Source: Lysobacter sp. (GTDB lineage Bacteria > Pseudomonadota > Gammaproteobacteria > Xanthomonadales > Xanthomonadaceae). From it: a stretch of DNA of 64,000 bases. Positions within the stretch are counted from its first letter, which is position 1. Each line of letters opens with the position of its first letter. A program made the translations under genes and the position numbers. The stretch covers positions 98,637-162,636 of the forward strand of contig WYBC01000025.1 in NCBI GenBank assembly GCA_011526085.1, written 5' to 3'. Under the pieces are notes generated by a model. The model did not search any database. It saw nothing but the letters and a program-made list of their open reading frames with translations, and had not been told where the DNA came from. This document shows, in pieces, positions 20,169-28,698 of this stretch.

Positions 20169-20233
20169 CCGATGCCCTGTCGGCATCGGCTGCGCCTCCG
20201 AACGCCCGGCCGCGGATGGCCGGGCCGGGCGTT
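20167..20233 (+). terminator. Two consecutive hairpins after cysS
   Basis: A 10-bp stem (AGCCGATGCC / GGCATCGGCT) starts inside the cysS stop codon. A second 11-bp stem (AACGCCCGGCC / GGCCGGGCGTT) covers 20201-20233. Neither has a T-tract, so termination is plausible but could be factor-dependent. The rest of the gap up to 20366 holds no visible gene. Confidence 0.5.
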
Positions 20234-20366
20234 CCGCAAGCCTGCGATGTTGCGCCAAGGACGGCAGCGAGGGCATGTCATTTCCGAATGCCATGCATGA
20301 ATCGCCCTGTGAGCTGCAGACGCGCTTTCCGGAATCCTTTGCGACTTTAATTCAAAGAAACGACAG

Positions 20367-20810
20367 ATGTCCAGCTTCCCGCTCGAACCCACCGCCGCCG
20401 AAGCCCAGGATGCGATCCGCGATGAATTCGCGTTCTTCGGCGACTGGTCCGAGCGCTATCAGTACCTGATCGATCTGGGCCGCAAACTGCCGCCGATGGA
20501 CGATGCGCTGAAGACCGAGGCGAACCGTCTGCTCGGCTGCCAATCGATGGTCTGGATCGTGGCCTCGGGCGACGCCGACCGGCTCGATTTCGCCGCCGCC
20601 AGCGACTCGGCCATCGTCTCCGGGCTGATCCAGCTCGCGCTGCGGGTCTATTCCGGGCGCAGCGCCGACGAGATCCTCGCCACCGAAACGCGCTACATCG
20701 CCGACATCGGCCTGGCGAAGCATCTGTCGCCCACCCGCAACAACGGCCTGGCGGCGCTGCTGGCCTTCATCCGCGCCACCGCGCAGCGCGCGGTCGACGC
20801 CCGGACGTGA
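20367..20810 (+). CDS. sufE: SufE-family sulfur acceptor protein
   Basis: A 147-residue protein. SufE accepts persulfide sulfur from a cysteine desulfurase and passes it to Fe-S cluster assembly. The active cysteine is in NRLLGCQSMVWIVA, and the N-terminal FFGDWSERYQYLIDLGRKLPPMDD block is the usual SufE pattern. No sufS, sufBCD or sufA lies nearby, so its desulfurase is elsewhere. The end overlaps the GTG start of an MFS transporter gene, so the two are cotranscribed, although no functional link is obvious. Confidence 0.92.
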   Translation: MSSFPLEPTAAEAQDAIRDEFAFFGDWSERYQYLIDLGRKLPPMDDALKTEANRLLGCQSMVWIVASGDADRLDFAAASDSAIVSGLIQLALRVYSGRSADEILATETRYIADIGLAKHLSPTRNNGLAALLAFIRATAQRAVDART

Positions 20811-22108
20811 GCGCGAACGACGTCGACGCGGCCGCATCGGTGGCGCCGCTGCGCAACCGCAGCTTCGTCGCGCTGATGAGTTACCGGCTGCTCACGATCC
20901 TCTCGTACCAGATCGTGGCGGTCGCCGCGGGCTGGCATGTGTACGAACTCACCGGCGACCCCTGGAAACTGGGGCTGCTCGGACTCGCCGAAGTGATTCC
21001 GTTCTTCTGCGTGGCGCCGTTCGCGGGCTATCTGGTCGATCACCTCCCCAAGCGTCGCCTCGGCATCGTCGCCTGCATCGGACTCGCGCTGACGCCGCTG
21101 ATCCTGATCGCGGTCGCCATGGGCGGGGTGTTCGCCGCGCCCGGCGAAGGCGGCGCGAAACTGTGGCTGATGTATGCCGCGATCATGTTCACCGGCGGCG
21201 TGCGATCGTTCCTCGGTCCGGTCCACAACACGCTGTTCGCGTGCATCCTGCCGCGCGAACAATTCACCCGCGCCTCGGGCATCGGCAGCGTGGTGTTCCA
21301 GTCCGCGCTGGTGCTCGGCCCGGCGATCGGCGGCGGCCTGATCGGCCTGGTGGCGCGCCTCGGCGATTTCCCCGAGGGCGCGACGGTGCCGGCCGGGCCG
21401 GCCTATGCGCTCGGCGTGGTGTGCGCGCTGGGCGCCGCGCTCGCGCTCGCGGTCCTGCGCACCACCGAACCCGCGCTGTCGCACGAACGCCAGCCGATCT
21501 TCGCCAGCATCGGCGAGGGCCTGCGCTTCGTCTTGCGCACGCCGGTGATGCTGGGCGCGATGGCGCTGGACATGTTCGCGGTGCTGTTCGGCGGCGCGGT
21601 GTCGCTGGCGCCGGCCTTCATCAAGGACGTGCTGCATGCCGGCCCGGAAGCGCTGGGCCTGCTGCGCAGCGCGCCCGCGGTCGGCGCGGTGCTGGTCGGC
21701 CTGTGGCTGGCCCGCCACCCGATCCAGCGCCATGCGGGACGTTTCCTGCTCGGCGCGGTCGCGGGTTTCGGCGCCTGCATCATCGGCTTCGGGCTGTCGG
21801 AGACGCTGTGGCTGTCGGTGGCCTTCATGTTCCTGTCCGGCGCCTTCGACGGCATCTCGGTGGTGCTGCGCTCGACCATCCTGCAGCTGGCCACGCCCGA
21901 CCACATGCGCGGCCGGGTGTCGTCGATCAACAGCATCTTCATCAGTTCGTCGAACGAACTCGGCGCGTTCTACGCCGGTTCGATGGCGCGCCTGCTCGGT
22001 CTGGCCCACGCGGTGGTCCTCGGCGGCTGCGTCACCCTGGCGGTGGTCGCGTTCACGGCGCTGAAGTCGCCGACGGTGCGGCGCCTGGATCTGCGCGATC
22101 TCCACTGA
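20807..22108 (+). CDS. MFS transporter (MFS_3 / enterobactin-exporter-like)
   Basis: A 433-residue membrane protein with about 11-12 hydrophobic segments. The pattern is of the MFS_3 type, with the cytoplasmic loop GYLVDHLPKRRLGIV after the second helix and LATPDHMRGRVSSINSIFIS in the C-terminal half, the latter typical of EntS-like exporters. The substrate cannot be read from the sequence; no siderophore genes are nearby. It starts with GTG inside the sufE stop codon (GTGA). Confidence 0.85.
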   Translation: MSANDVDAAASVAPLRNRSFVALMSYRLLTILSYQIVAVAAGWHVYELTGDPWKLGLLGLAEVIPFFCVAPFAGYLVDHLPKRRLGIVACIGLALTPLILIAVAMGGVFAAPGEGGAKLWLMYAAIMFTGGVRSFLGPVHNTLFACILPREQFTRASGIGSVVFQSALVLGPAIGGGLIGLVARLGDFPEGATVPAGPAYALGVVCALGAALALAVLRTTEPALSHERQPIFASIGEGLRFVLRTPVMLGAMALDMFAVLFGGAVSLAPAFIKDVLHAGPEALGLLRSAPAVGAVLVGLWLARHPIQRHAGRFLLGAVAGFGACIIGFGLSETLWLSVAFMFLSGAFDGISVVLRSTILQLATPDHMRGRVSSINSIFISSSNELGAFYAGSMARLLGLAHAVVLGGCVTLAVVAFTALKSPTVRRLDLRDLH

Positions 22109-22215
22109 GCGGATGATTTTCGATCGCCGGCCGAGCGACCCGAGGCGACGAAAGACGCGGCCATCGGCGTAGACTCGACGTGCCCGACTGGGCGGGCGCG
22201 CACCGGGAGCGGATC

Positions 22216-22857
22216 ATGGGCAAGGAAACCGTAAGCGGCAGGGACGTCGTGATCCACTTCGACGGACAACGCTGCATCCACGCCCGCAACTGCGTACTCG
22301 GGCATCCGGATGTCTTCGTGCCGAACGTGGACGGCGAATGGATCCATCCGGACGCGGTCTCCGCCGAGGAAGTCGCGCTGACGGCGCGGCAATGTCCGTC
22401 GGGCGCGATCCAGTACGAGCGCCTCGACGGCCAGCGTGGAGAGCCCGCGCCGGTGGTCAATACCGTACGCCTCCGCGAGAACGGGCCGCTCGCGCTCAAC
22501 GCGCCGCTGACCGTCGCCGGCGAAGCCATCGGCTACCGCGCGACGCTGTGCCGCTGCGGCCTGTCCAAGCGCAAACCCTATTGCGACAACAGCCATGCCG
22601 AAGGCGGCTTCATCGCCAGCGGCGAAACCGCGCCGAAAGAATCGCAGCCGCTCGCGGCCCGCGACGGCGCACTGGCGATCGAACCGCAGAAGGACGGCCC
22701 GCTGAAGGTCGTCGGCAATCTCGAAATCGTCACCGGCACCGGCCACACCGTCGACCGCTGCACCCAGACCTGGCTGTGCCGCTGCGGGCAGTCGGGAAAC
22801 AAGCCGTACTGCGACGGTTCGCACCGCAAGGCGGGGTTCGAGGCGGAGGGCACCTGA
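22216..22857 (+). CDS. Iron-sulfur protein: mono-cluster ferredoxin domain plus two CDGSH domains
   Basis: A 213-residue protein. Residues about 8-65 form a divergent 4Fe-4S mono-cluster domain (cysteines at RCIHARNC and QCPSGAIQYE). Two CDGSH-type domains follow, each with the C-x-C-x(n)-CD-x-SH ligand set: CRCGLSKRKPYCDNSH and CRCGQSGNKPYCDGSH. CDGSH domains bind labile 2Fe-2S clusters and are linked to redox or iron handling. The ATG preceded by GGGAG is preferred over an in-frame GTG 36 nt upstream. The protein is cytosolic, with no signal. The physiological partner is unknown. Confidence 0.85.
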   Translation: MGKETVSGRDVVIHFDGQRCIHARNCVLGHPDVFVPNVDGEWIHPDAVSAEEVALTARQCPSGAIQYERLDGQRGEPAPVVNTVRLRENGPLALNAPLTVAGEAIGYRATLCRCGLSKRKPYCDNSHAEGGFIASGETAPKESQPLAARDGALAIEPQKDGPLKVVGNLEIVTGTGHTVDRCTQTWLCRCGQSGNKPYCDGSHRKAGFEAEGT

Positions 22858-23388
22858 ATGTTGGGCGAGGACAAGCGGTTCGAGCTGCTCATCCACGAAA
22901 GCAGCCAGATGCACGAGAACATCCAACGCTGTCTGGATGAGATGAACAAACTGGTCGGATATGTATTCCCGGCATTGACGGGGTTGTTCGTCGTCGTTTC
23001 CGAAGGCAATTGGATCAGCAAAGAACAGGACGCTTATGCACTGCTTTCCGGGGTGTCCGGCCTCATCCTGATCGTGTTCAACGTGACCTGGATGCAGATG
23101 ATTTCGTTCGCCGATTACAAATACGCCCAAATCCTTCCGCGCCTTTACGAAATCACGCAACGGCAAGGCGAAAATTTCGGCGAATACAGCCTCCGAGGAG
23201 GCATCGCGAGACCGACGCTGGGGGTTCTGGTCCTGCAGATCGTGCCAGCTGTGATTTGCGTCGCGTCTCTTCATGCGGGTCGCACATCGACGTTTTTCGG
23301 GCCATGCTTGGCGGCGGCCGTCATCGCTCTTTTCACGGCGATCGCCAGCTGGCTGTATTTCCTGAAAGTCGGCGGGAAAGTCAGATAG
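22858..23388 (+). CDS. Orphan membrane protein of unknown function
   Basis: A 176-residue protein that I do not recognise. The charged N-terminus (MLGEDKRFELLIHESSQ) is followed by four hydrophobic segments in two pairs, around residues 33-48, 60-80, 118-137 and 144-166. Between the pairs is a soluble loop with YAQILPRLYEITQRQGENFG. The ATG directly abuts the stop codon of the CDGSH gene. Base composition and codon use are visibly less GC-rich than in its neighbours, which suggests recent acquisition. A strong terminator follows. Confidence 0.6.
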   Translation: MLGEDKRFELLIHESSQMHENIQRCLDEMNKLVGYVFPALTGLFVVVSEGNWISKEQDAYALLSGVSGLILIVFNVTWMQMISFADYKYAQILPRLYEITQRQGENFGEYSLRGGIARPTLGVLVLQIVPAVICVASLHAGRTSTFFGPCLAAAVIALFTAIASWLYFLKVGGKVR

Positions 23389-23397
23389 CGAAAACAG

Positions 23398-23423
23398 AAA
23401 AGCCCCGCCGAAGCGGGGCTTTT
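23398..23423. terminator. Bidirectional rho-independent terminator
   Basis: A perfect stem AAAAGCCCCGC / GCGGGGCTTTT with a CGAA loop has A and T tracts on both sides. It lies between two convergent genes and can serve both strands. Confidence 0.88.
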
Positions 23424-23450
23424 CGTCGGGATCCGCAACGACGGCCGGGC

Positions 23451-24539
23451 TCAATCGCCCTGCTGCTTCTGCAGGTGCTCCCAGCGTTCCTGCTCGTCGA
23501 TCGTGCGCTCCGCGGTGAGGCGGGCTTCGAGGCGATGCAGGCCGATCTCTTCGCCGGAATCCACGCTGTAGCCGTATTCGCCGGCTTCCAGGCGCTTGAG
23601 CGTGCTGTCGATCTTGCCGATCAGCTTGCGGTAGCGGTCGCGGGTGCGCAGTTCCAGCGAGTTCTCCGTTTCGCGGGTGGCGCGTTCGGCATCGTCGCCG
23701 ACGTCGCGCACTTCGTCCTTGAGGTTCTCGATGGTCTGCTTCGACTCTTCGATCAGGTCCGCGCGCCACTGCAGCAGGCGCTGGCGGAAGTACTCGAGCT
23801 GCAGGGTGCTCATGTACTCCTCGTCGACGCTGGGCTTGTAGCCGTCGGGCAGGATCGGGCGGCCGGTGGCTTCGTCGGTCTTGTAGGGCACGACCTTGAT
23901 CTGGGCCTTGGGCGCCGGCGCGGCGGGACGCGAGGTCACGGCGACCGCGACCTTGCCGGCGGCCGGGCGCGGGGCGACCGCAACCGGCTTGGCGGCGGCC
24001 TTCGGCGGATCGTTCGGGTTCGGCAGCGGGCCGGGCACCAGGGGCTTGGGCGGCTTCGGCGGCTTGGGCGTCGGCTGCGGGGTCGGCGGCGGCGCGGGCG
24101 TCGGGTTGGGCGTCGGGTTGGGCGTCGGGGCCGGGGCCGGGGCCGGCTTCGCGGCGGCCTTGGGCTCGACCTTGGCCGGCGGCTTGGGCGCGGGGGCCTT
24201 CGCGGCAGGCGCCTTCGCAGCCGGCGCCTTGGCCGGCGCAGCCTTGATGTCCGCCTTCGGAGCGGGCTTGGCGACCGGCGTCGACCTGGCGGCGGGCTTC
24301 GCGGCCTGCTTGGCGACCGGCGTCTTCGCGACCGGCTTGGCGGCCGGCTTCTTGGCCACGGGCTTGGCGGCCGGCTTCGCGACCGCCTTCTTGGCGACAG
24401 GTTTGGCGGGGGCCTTCTTGGCGACCGGCTTCGCGGCGGGTTTGGCGGCCGACTTGGCCGCAGGCTTCTTGGCGGCCGCTTTCGCGGGTTGCTTGGCGGC
24501 CGGCTTCGCGGCCTTCTTTGCGGGTTTCTTTACTGCCAC
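23451..24539 (-). CDS. Cysteine-free DksA-like protein with long Lys/Ala/Pro-rich N-terminal tail
   Basis: A 362-residue protein in two parts. Residues 1 to about 225 are low-complexity, mainly [16 protein letters not shown] repeats with a later proline-rich section ([11 protein letters not shown]), resembling histone H1-like tails. Residues about 235-362 match DksA: coiled coil, then [20 protein letters not shown] and [20 protein letters not shown]. The coiled-coil tip reads GDDAERA, close to the DxxDA motif that reaches the polymerase secondary channel. All four zinc-finger cysteines of classical DksA are replaced (Ser, Ser, Thr, Glu), so it cannot bind zinc that way. The start is GTG with AGGA upstream. 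It probably binds RNA polymerase; the tail may bind nucleic acid. Confidence 0.85.
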   Translation of the reverse strand: MAVKKPAKKAAKPAAKQPAKAAAKKPAAKSAAKPAAKPVAKKAPAKPVAKKAVAKPAAKPVAKKPAAKPVAKTPVAKQAAKPAARSTPVAKPAPKADIKAAPAKAPAAKAPAAKAPAPKPPAKVEPKAAAKPAPAPAPTPNPTPNPTPAPPPTPQPTPKPPKPPKPLVPGPLPNPNDPPKAAAKPVAVAPRPAAGKVAVAVTSRPAAPAPKAQIKVVPYKTDEATGRPILPDGYKPSVDEEYMSTLQLEYFRQRLLQWRADLIEESKQTIENLKDEVRDVGDDAERATRETENSLELRTRDRYRKLIGKIDSTLKRLEAGEYGYSVDSGEEIGLHRLEARLTAERTIDEQERWEHLQKQQGD

Positions 24540-24583
24540 GTCCGAGAATCCTCGTATCTTCCCTTGAGGCGGGAAAGCGGGCT

Positions 24584-24612
24584 GTTATACCCTGCAAAGA
24601 CTGCAGCGGCAA
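24584..24612 (-). promoter_or_regulatory. Sigma-70 promoter of the DksA-like gene
   Basis: On the minus strand, TTGCCG is followed after exactly 17 bp by TATAAC. The -10 ends 44 bp before the GTG start. This is one of the best sigma-70 matches in the window. Confidence 0.7.
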
Positions 24613-24664
24613 CCTCGCATTTCAGCGGGTCCCGTACGCTGCAATCCCCCGCAGGACCTCCTCC

Positions 24665-24907
24665 TTGATCGACCGCCTGCTGATCGCCGCACTCCGCTTC
24701 TACAAACGCTGGGTGAGCCCCATGCTGGGCCAGCGCTGCCGCTTCGTGCCGACCTGCTCGGAGTACTCGATGGAGGCCATCCAGCGCTTCGGCGCGGTCC
24801 GCGGCAGCTGGCTGACCGCCCGTCGGCTGGCCCGCTGCCACCCGTTCTGCCCGGGCGGCCACGACCCGGTTCCGCCCGCCACCGACCGAACGAGGCCTCC
24901 CGAATGA
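24665..24907 (+). CDS. yidD: Membrane protein insertion efficiency factor
   Basis: An 80-residue protein with the YidD signature: [19 protein letters not shown], then [21 protein letters not shown], then [18 protein letters not shown]. The three conserved cysteine blocks are all present. YidD is a small membrane-associated protein thought to assist YidC-dependent insertion. The start is a TTG with AGGA upstream, fixed by comparison with the usual MIDRLL N-terminus. The gene lies apart from the rpmH-rnpA-yidC region where it is often found, and its stop overlaps the pyrC ATG by 4 bp. Confidence 0.9.
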   Translation: MIDRLLIAALRFYKRWVSPMLGQRCRFVPTCSEYSMEAIQRFGAVRGSWLTARRLARCHPFCPGGHDPVPPATDRTRPPE

Positions 24908-26265
24908 ACGACTCCGCCCCCCTGCCGACCCTGATCGTCAACGCCCGCCTGGTCAACGAGGGCCGCGAGTTCGACGCCGACCTGCGCATGGCCGGTGGCC
25001 GCATCGAGGCCATCGGCGGCGGCCTGGCCGCCCGCCCCGGCGAGACCGTGATCGACGCCGGCGGCCGCCGGCTGCTGCCCGGGATGATCGACGACCAAGT
25101 GCATTTCCGCGAGCCCGGACTGGAGTACAAGGGCGACATCGCCACCGAATCGGCGGCGGCGGCGGCCGGCGGTCTCACCAGCTTCATGGAGATGCCCAAC
25201 ACCAGCCCCCCGACCCTGGACAGCATGGCGCTGGAAGACAAATACCACCGCGCCGCGGGCCGCGCCTGGAGCAATTACGCCTTCTACCTCGGCACCAGCA
25301 CCGGCAACATCGAGGCGATCCGCGCGCTGGACCCGAAGACCGCGCCAGGCGTGAAGGTGTTCATGGGCGCCTCCACCGGCAACATGCTGGTGGACGATCC
25401 GGAGGTGCTGGACGCGGTGTTCCGCGACGCGCCGACGCCGATCATCACCCACTGCGAGGACACGCCGACCATCGACGCCGAACTGGCGAAGTACCGCGAG
25501 AAGTACGGCGACGCGATTCCGGTGGAATACCACGGCGAGATCCGCTCGCGCGAGGCCTGCATCAAATCGACGCGGCTCGCGATCGAACTCGCCCGCCGCC
25601 ACGATGCCCGCCTGCACGTGCTGCACATCTCCACCGCCGACGAACTGGCCCTGTTCGAACGCGGGCCGCTGATCCGCGCCGACGGCAGCCGCAAGCGCAT
25701 CACCGCCGAGACCTGCGTGCATTTCCTGCGCTTCGACAGCCGCGACTACGCCACCCGCGGCAACTTCATCAAATGCAATCCGGCGATCAAGGACAGCGAC
25801 GACCGCGAGGCGCTGATCGCCGCGCTGGCCGGCGATGTCATCGACGTGCTCGCGACCGACCACGCGCCGCACACGCTGGAAGAAAAGCAGAACGGCTATC
25901 TGCGCGCACCCAGCGGCCTGCCGCTGGTGCAGTTCGCGCTGCCGGCGGCGCTGGAATGCGTGCACGAAGGCCGGCTGACCACCGCGCAGGTCGTGCAGAA
26001 GTTCGCGCACGCGCCGGCGCAGTTGTTCGACGTCAGGGAGCGCGGCTTCCTGCGCGAGGGCTATCGCGCCGACCTCGTGCTGATCGACGACACGCCGTTC
26101 ACGGTCGAGCGTTCGCAGGTGCTGTCGAAATGCGGCTGGTCGCCGTTCGAGGGCACGACCTTCCGTTCGCGCGTCGCGTCGACCTGGGTCAACGGTCATC
26201 TCGTCTGGGACGGACGCGCACTGGTCGGCGGCCCGCGCGGCCAGCGCCTGGAATTCGACCGTTGA
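24904..26265 (+). CDS. pyrC: Dihydroorotase (amidohydrolase with [11 protein letters not shown] motif)
   Basis: A 453-residue amidohydrolase closing carbamoyl-aspartate to dihydroorotate in pyrimidine synthesis. Metal-site blocks are [25 protein letters not shown] (the lysine that is carboxylated in the family), [19 protein letters not shown] and [10 protein letters not shown]. In the usual D-x-H-x-H motif the first His is replaced by Gln65; His67 is kept. My recollection is that a subgroup of dihydroorotases shares this [10 protein letters not shown] form, so it may be a genuine family variant. The gene overlaps yidD (4 bp) and the peptidase lipoprotein gene (TTGA). Confidence 0.85.
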   Translation: MNDSAPLPTLIVNARLVNEGREFDADLRMAGGRIEAIGGGLAARPGETVIDAGGRRLLPGMIDDQVHFREPGLEYKGDIATESAAAAAGGLTSFMEMPNTSPPTLDSMALEDKYHRAAGRAWSNYAFYLGTSTGNIEAIRALDPKTAPGVKVFMGASTGNMLVDDPEVLDAVFRDAPTPIITHCEDTPTIDAELAKYREKYGDAIPVEYHGEIRSREACIKSTRLAIELARRHDARLHVLHISTADELALFERGPLIRADGSRKRITAETCVHFLRFDSRDYATRGNFIKCNPAIKDSDDREALIAALAGDVIDVLATDHAPHTLEEKQNGYLRAPSGLPLVQFALPAALECVHEGRLTTAQVVQKFAHAPAQLFDVRERGFLREGYRADLVLIDDTPFTVERSQVLSKCGWSPFEGTTFRSRVASTWVNGHLVWDGRALVGGPRGQRLEFDR

Positions 26266-27158
26266 AACGCACGGCGACAGTGCGTGCCGTCGTCATCGCA
26301 ATGCTGACGATGGCGTTGTCGGCCTGCGGCGGCACGACCGTCGTTCGCGAGCCATCGTCACCGCCCACCCCTGGCGGCGCGGTCCCCGTGCACGCGACAG
26401 TACTGCCCGCATCGGTGCAGCAGGGCACGCTGGTCATCGGCAGCACCGACCCCGGCGCCATCGTCGAATACGCCGGACGCACGGTGCGGGTGTCGCCGTC
26501 CGGGCGCTTCGCCTTCGGCGTCGGTCGCGATGCCGTCGGCCCGTTGGCGGTGAATGTCCGATCGCCCGCGACCGGCACGATCGCGCATCGCATCGAGGTG
26601 ACGCCGAGGGATTGGCCGATCGAACGCATCGACGGCGTCCCGCCGGCGACGGTGAATCCGCCGCCCGACATCGCCGAGCGCATCGCCCGCGAGCAGGCGC
26701 AGGTCGCCGCCGCGCGCACCCGCGACGATGCCCGCGAGGATTTCGCGCAGCGTTTCATCTGGCCGGTGGAAGGCCGCATCAGTGGCCGCTTCGGCAATCA
26801 GCGGGTCTACAACGGAGAGGCGAAAGCGCCGCACTCGGGCATGGACATCGCCGCCGCGCAGGGCACGCCGGTGAAGGCGCCGGCAGCGGGCATCGTCACC
26901 TTCGCCGCGCCGGATCTGTACCTCACCGGCGGCACCGTGCTGATCGACCACGGTGCCGGCGTCAGCTCGAATTTCCTGCATCTGTCGCGCATCGACGTGC
27001 AGGTGGGCGATCGCGTCGAGCAGGGCCAGGTCTTCGCCGCGGTGGGTTCGACCGGGAGATCGACGGGACCGCATCTGCATTGGGGGATGAACTGGTTCGA
27101 GATCCGCGTCGATCCTTTGCTGGTGCTGGAGCGTGACACGGCGACGCAGTCGCCGTAG
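26262..27158 (+). CDS. M23-family peptidase lipoprotein
   Basis: A 298-residue predicted lipoprotein. The basic N-terminus and hydrophobic core end in a lipobox, LSAC, with Cys22. The C-terminal LytM domain carries both zinc motifs, His191-x3-Asp195 (HSGMD) and HLH at 271-273 in GPHLHWGMNW. Such enzymes cut peptidoglycan cross-links, or when inactive regulate amidases; here the zinc ligands look complete. A middle beta-rich region, about 45-110, resembles an Ig-like add-on. The start is a TTG overlapping the pyrC stop codon; a GTG 18 nt later is the alternative. Confidence 0.87.
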   Translation: MKRTATVRAVVIAMLTMALSACGGTTVVREPSSPPTPGGAVPVHATVLPASVQQGTLVIGSTDPGAIVEYAGRTVRVSPSGRFAFGVGRDAVGPLAVNVRSPATGTIAHRIEVTPRDWPIERIDGVPPATVNPPPDIAERIAREQAQVAAARTRDDAREDFAQRFIWPVEGRISGRFGNQRVYNGEAKAPHSGMDIAAAQGTPVKAPAAGIVTFAAPDLYLTGGTVLIDHGAGVSSNFLHLSRIDVQVGDRVEQGQVFAAVGSTGRSTGPHLHWGMNWFEIRVDPLLVLERDTATQSP

Positions 27159-27189
27159 TTCGCCGTCGCAACGCGAGACCACTATTCCG

Positions 27190-27663
27190 CTAGCGCGCGC
27201 GCCGGCGCCACGGCCGCGCATGCGTGATCGCGCCCCACGCCACGCAGCCGATGAGCAGCGGCCACCAGGGTGCCTCGACCACCGCCCGCACGCCCGGCGT
27301 CTCCAACACCACCATCAGGGCATCGCTATAGACGTACGCGGCGGTGGCGACACAACCGCCATAGCCCAGCGCGAAACCCAGCTTCAGACGACGCACGAAG
27401 CGCGCGTCGGCGCGTCGGCGTTCGGCCACGATGGCTTCGATGCGCTGCGCCTGCACATGGGCGAAATTGCTGGGCAGCATCGCCTCCGGCGGTGCATCGA
27501 GCGCATCGGCGATGAACCGGTAGCGCAGGTCGCGCGCACCGCCCGCGGGCGGATCGCCGGCGCGGCGTGCGAGACGCGCCGCCTCCTGGAGACGCCATTC
27601 GTGTTCGTGCGGATCGCCCATGGCGTTGGCGTCTCCATGGTCGTTCTCTGGTCGCGTCGTCAT
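27190..27663 (-). CDS. Putative membrane partner (anti-sigma-like) of the ECF sigma factor
   Basis: A 157-residue protein with no named family that I can assign with certainty. The N-terminal about 95 residues are charged and cytosolic-looking, with an EWRLQEAARLARRAGDPP start and the segment YRFIADALDAPPEAMLPSNF. Two hydrophobic segments follow at about 102-118 and 130-146. Its ATG overlaps the stop codon of the sigma factor gene by 4 bp, the arrangement typical of sigma/anti-sigma pairs. Proteins with this N-terminal pattern occur next to ECF sigma genes in Xanthomonadaceae, as I recall. Anti-sigma function is inferred from position and topology. Confidence 0.6.
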   Translation of the reverse strand: MTTRPENDHGDANAMGDPHEHEWRLQEAARLARRAGDPPAGGARDLRYRFIADALDAPPEAMLPSNFAHVQAQRIEAIVAERRRADARFVRRLKLGFALGYGGCVATAAYVYSDALMVVLETPGVRAVVEAPWWPLLIGCVAWGAITHARPWRRRAR

Positions 27664-28220
27664 CGGGCATCTCCCGTTTCGAGTCGTTCGCGCAGCTTCA
27701 GTCGCGCGCGGAACAGGTGGCTCTTGATCGTGCCGGCCGGCAGTTCGGTGATGCGGGCGATCTCCGGGATCGGCATGTCGTCGAGGTGGTACAGCGTCAA
27801 CAACATGCGCGGCAGGGGCGCCAGCGTCTCGATCGCCGCATGCAGCCGCCGGGCGGCGGCGGCATCGTCGCAGGCGGCCGCGTAATCGAAGACATCGGTC
27901 TCGTCCTCCGGCGTCAGCAGTGCTTCGTCGCTGCGCAGTTCGGCGCCGAGCGCGATCTTCCTGCGCTCCAGGTGGCGGAGAGCGATCGAATACGCCACCC
28001 GTCCGACCCAGTGCTTGAGCGGGCAATCGTGACGGTACTGGTGCAGGTTCCGGTACACGCGCAGGAAGGTGTCCTGGCACAGATCGCGGGCATCCTCGGG
28101 ATCGCGCACCAGACGGAACACGATGTGCCAGCACAGCCCCTGATACTCCGCGACCAGTCGCTCGAACGCGCCCGGGCGTGCGGCGAGGACGTCATCGACG
28201 AGGGCGCGGTCTGCGGTCAT
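27660..28220 (-). CDS. ECF-type RNA polymerase sigma factor
   Basis: A 186-residue sigma factor with region 2 (FERLVAEYQGLCWHIVFRLVRDPEDARDLCQDTFLRVYR, the DARDLCQDTF part being the hallmark) and region 4 (LPRMLLTLYHLDDMPIPEIARITELPAGTIKSHLFRARLKLRE, split here as IPEIARITELPAGTIKSHL). Regions 1.1 and 3 are missing, as expected for ECF sigmas. It is followed by a putative membrane anti-sigma partner. The gene faces a second operon across mirror-image ECF-type promoters, so it probably drives both. Confidence 0.93.
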   Translation of the reverse strand: MTADRALVDDVLAARPGAFERLVAEYQGLCWHIVFRLVRDPEDARDLCQDTFLRVYRNLHQYRHDCPLKHWVGRVAYSIALRHLERRKIALGAELRSDEALLTPEDETDVFDYAAACDDAAAARRLHAAIETLAPLPRMLLTLYHLDDMPIPEIARITELPAGTIKSHLFRARLKLRERLETGDAR

Positions 28221-28248
28221 GGGAATCCGACGGGAATGTCCGACCCTA

Positions 28249-28275
28249 GATACGCGACCGGCCGCGTCGGTTGCA
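28249..28275 (-). promoter_or_regulatory. ECF-type promoter of the sigma factor operon
   Basis: Reading the minus strand, TGCAACC is followed by 14 bp and then CGTATC (28254-28249). The -10 lies 28 bp before the sigma ATG. The same layout occurs in mirror image on the other strand 20 bp away, which suggests both are read by the same sigma factor. Confidence 0.65.
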
Positions 28276-28295
28276 AACCCACGATGCATCGTCGA

Positions 28296-28322
28296 TGCAA
28301 CCGACCGGCGCCCTCGCGTGTC
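28296..28322 (+). promoter_or_regulatory. ECF-type promoter of the DUF6249-like operon
   Basis: TGCAACC, 14 bp, then CGTGTC, matching the divergent promoter in motif and spacing. The two -35 elements form a perfect 10-bp inverted repeat (GTCGGTTGCA / TGCAACCGAC). A smaller palindrome, CGATGCATCG, sits in the middle and could bind another regulator. Confidence 0.65.
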
Positions 28323-28364
28323 CTGTCTCGCGAACGGGCCATCCGCCCGGACCTGGAGTCTGCC

Positions 28365-28694
28365 GTGGAACTCAAGAACATCATCGTCCCGCTGGCGCTG
28401 TTCATCTGCATCACCTACGCCTTCCGGGTGCTGGTCGATGCGATCATGCGCTACCGCATGCTGCGCGAGCCGGGCACCGAAGACCTGTTGCGCTCGATCC
28501 TGCAGGGCGAACAGGCCGAACGCCGGCTGGCCTCGCTGCGCTGGGGCCTTCTGGCCACGGCGCTGGCGATCGGATTCGCGATCATCGACGCGATGGGGAC
28601 CGACGAGGTCACGCCGGGCGCGATCGCGATCCTGCTCGCCGCGACCGGGCTGAGCCAACTGGTGTACTACTTCCTCACCCGCGGGCGGAGTTGA
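28365..28694 (+). CDS. DUF6249-like small membrane protein
   Basis: A 109-residue protein with a hydrophobic N-terminal helix (IIVPLALFICITYAFRVLV), a charged middle (MRYRMLREPGTEDLLRSILQGEQAERRLASLRW), and two further hydrophobic segments (LLATALAIGFAIIDAM and GAIAILLAATGLSQLVYYFL). The pattern fits a small family often found next to ECF sigma operons, which I recall as DUF6249. The start is GTG with GGAG 6 nt upstream. It is first of three plus-strand genes downstream of the ECF-type promoter. Function unknown; probably a target of the sigma factor. Confidence 0.65.
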   Translation: MELKNIIVPLALFICITYAFRVLVDAIMRYRMLREPGTEDLLRSILQGEQAERRLASLRWGLLATALAIGFAIIDAMGTDEVTPGAIAILLAATGLSQLVYYFLTRGRS

Positions 28695-28698
28695 GCGC

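Noticed and set aside
23896..24567. A Gly/Ala-rich plus-strand frame antisense to the DksA-like gene
   Set aside because: It is the mirror of the Lys/Ala/Pro repeat tail. The minus strand has a promoter, a ribosome site and a DksA domain.
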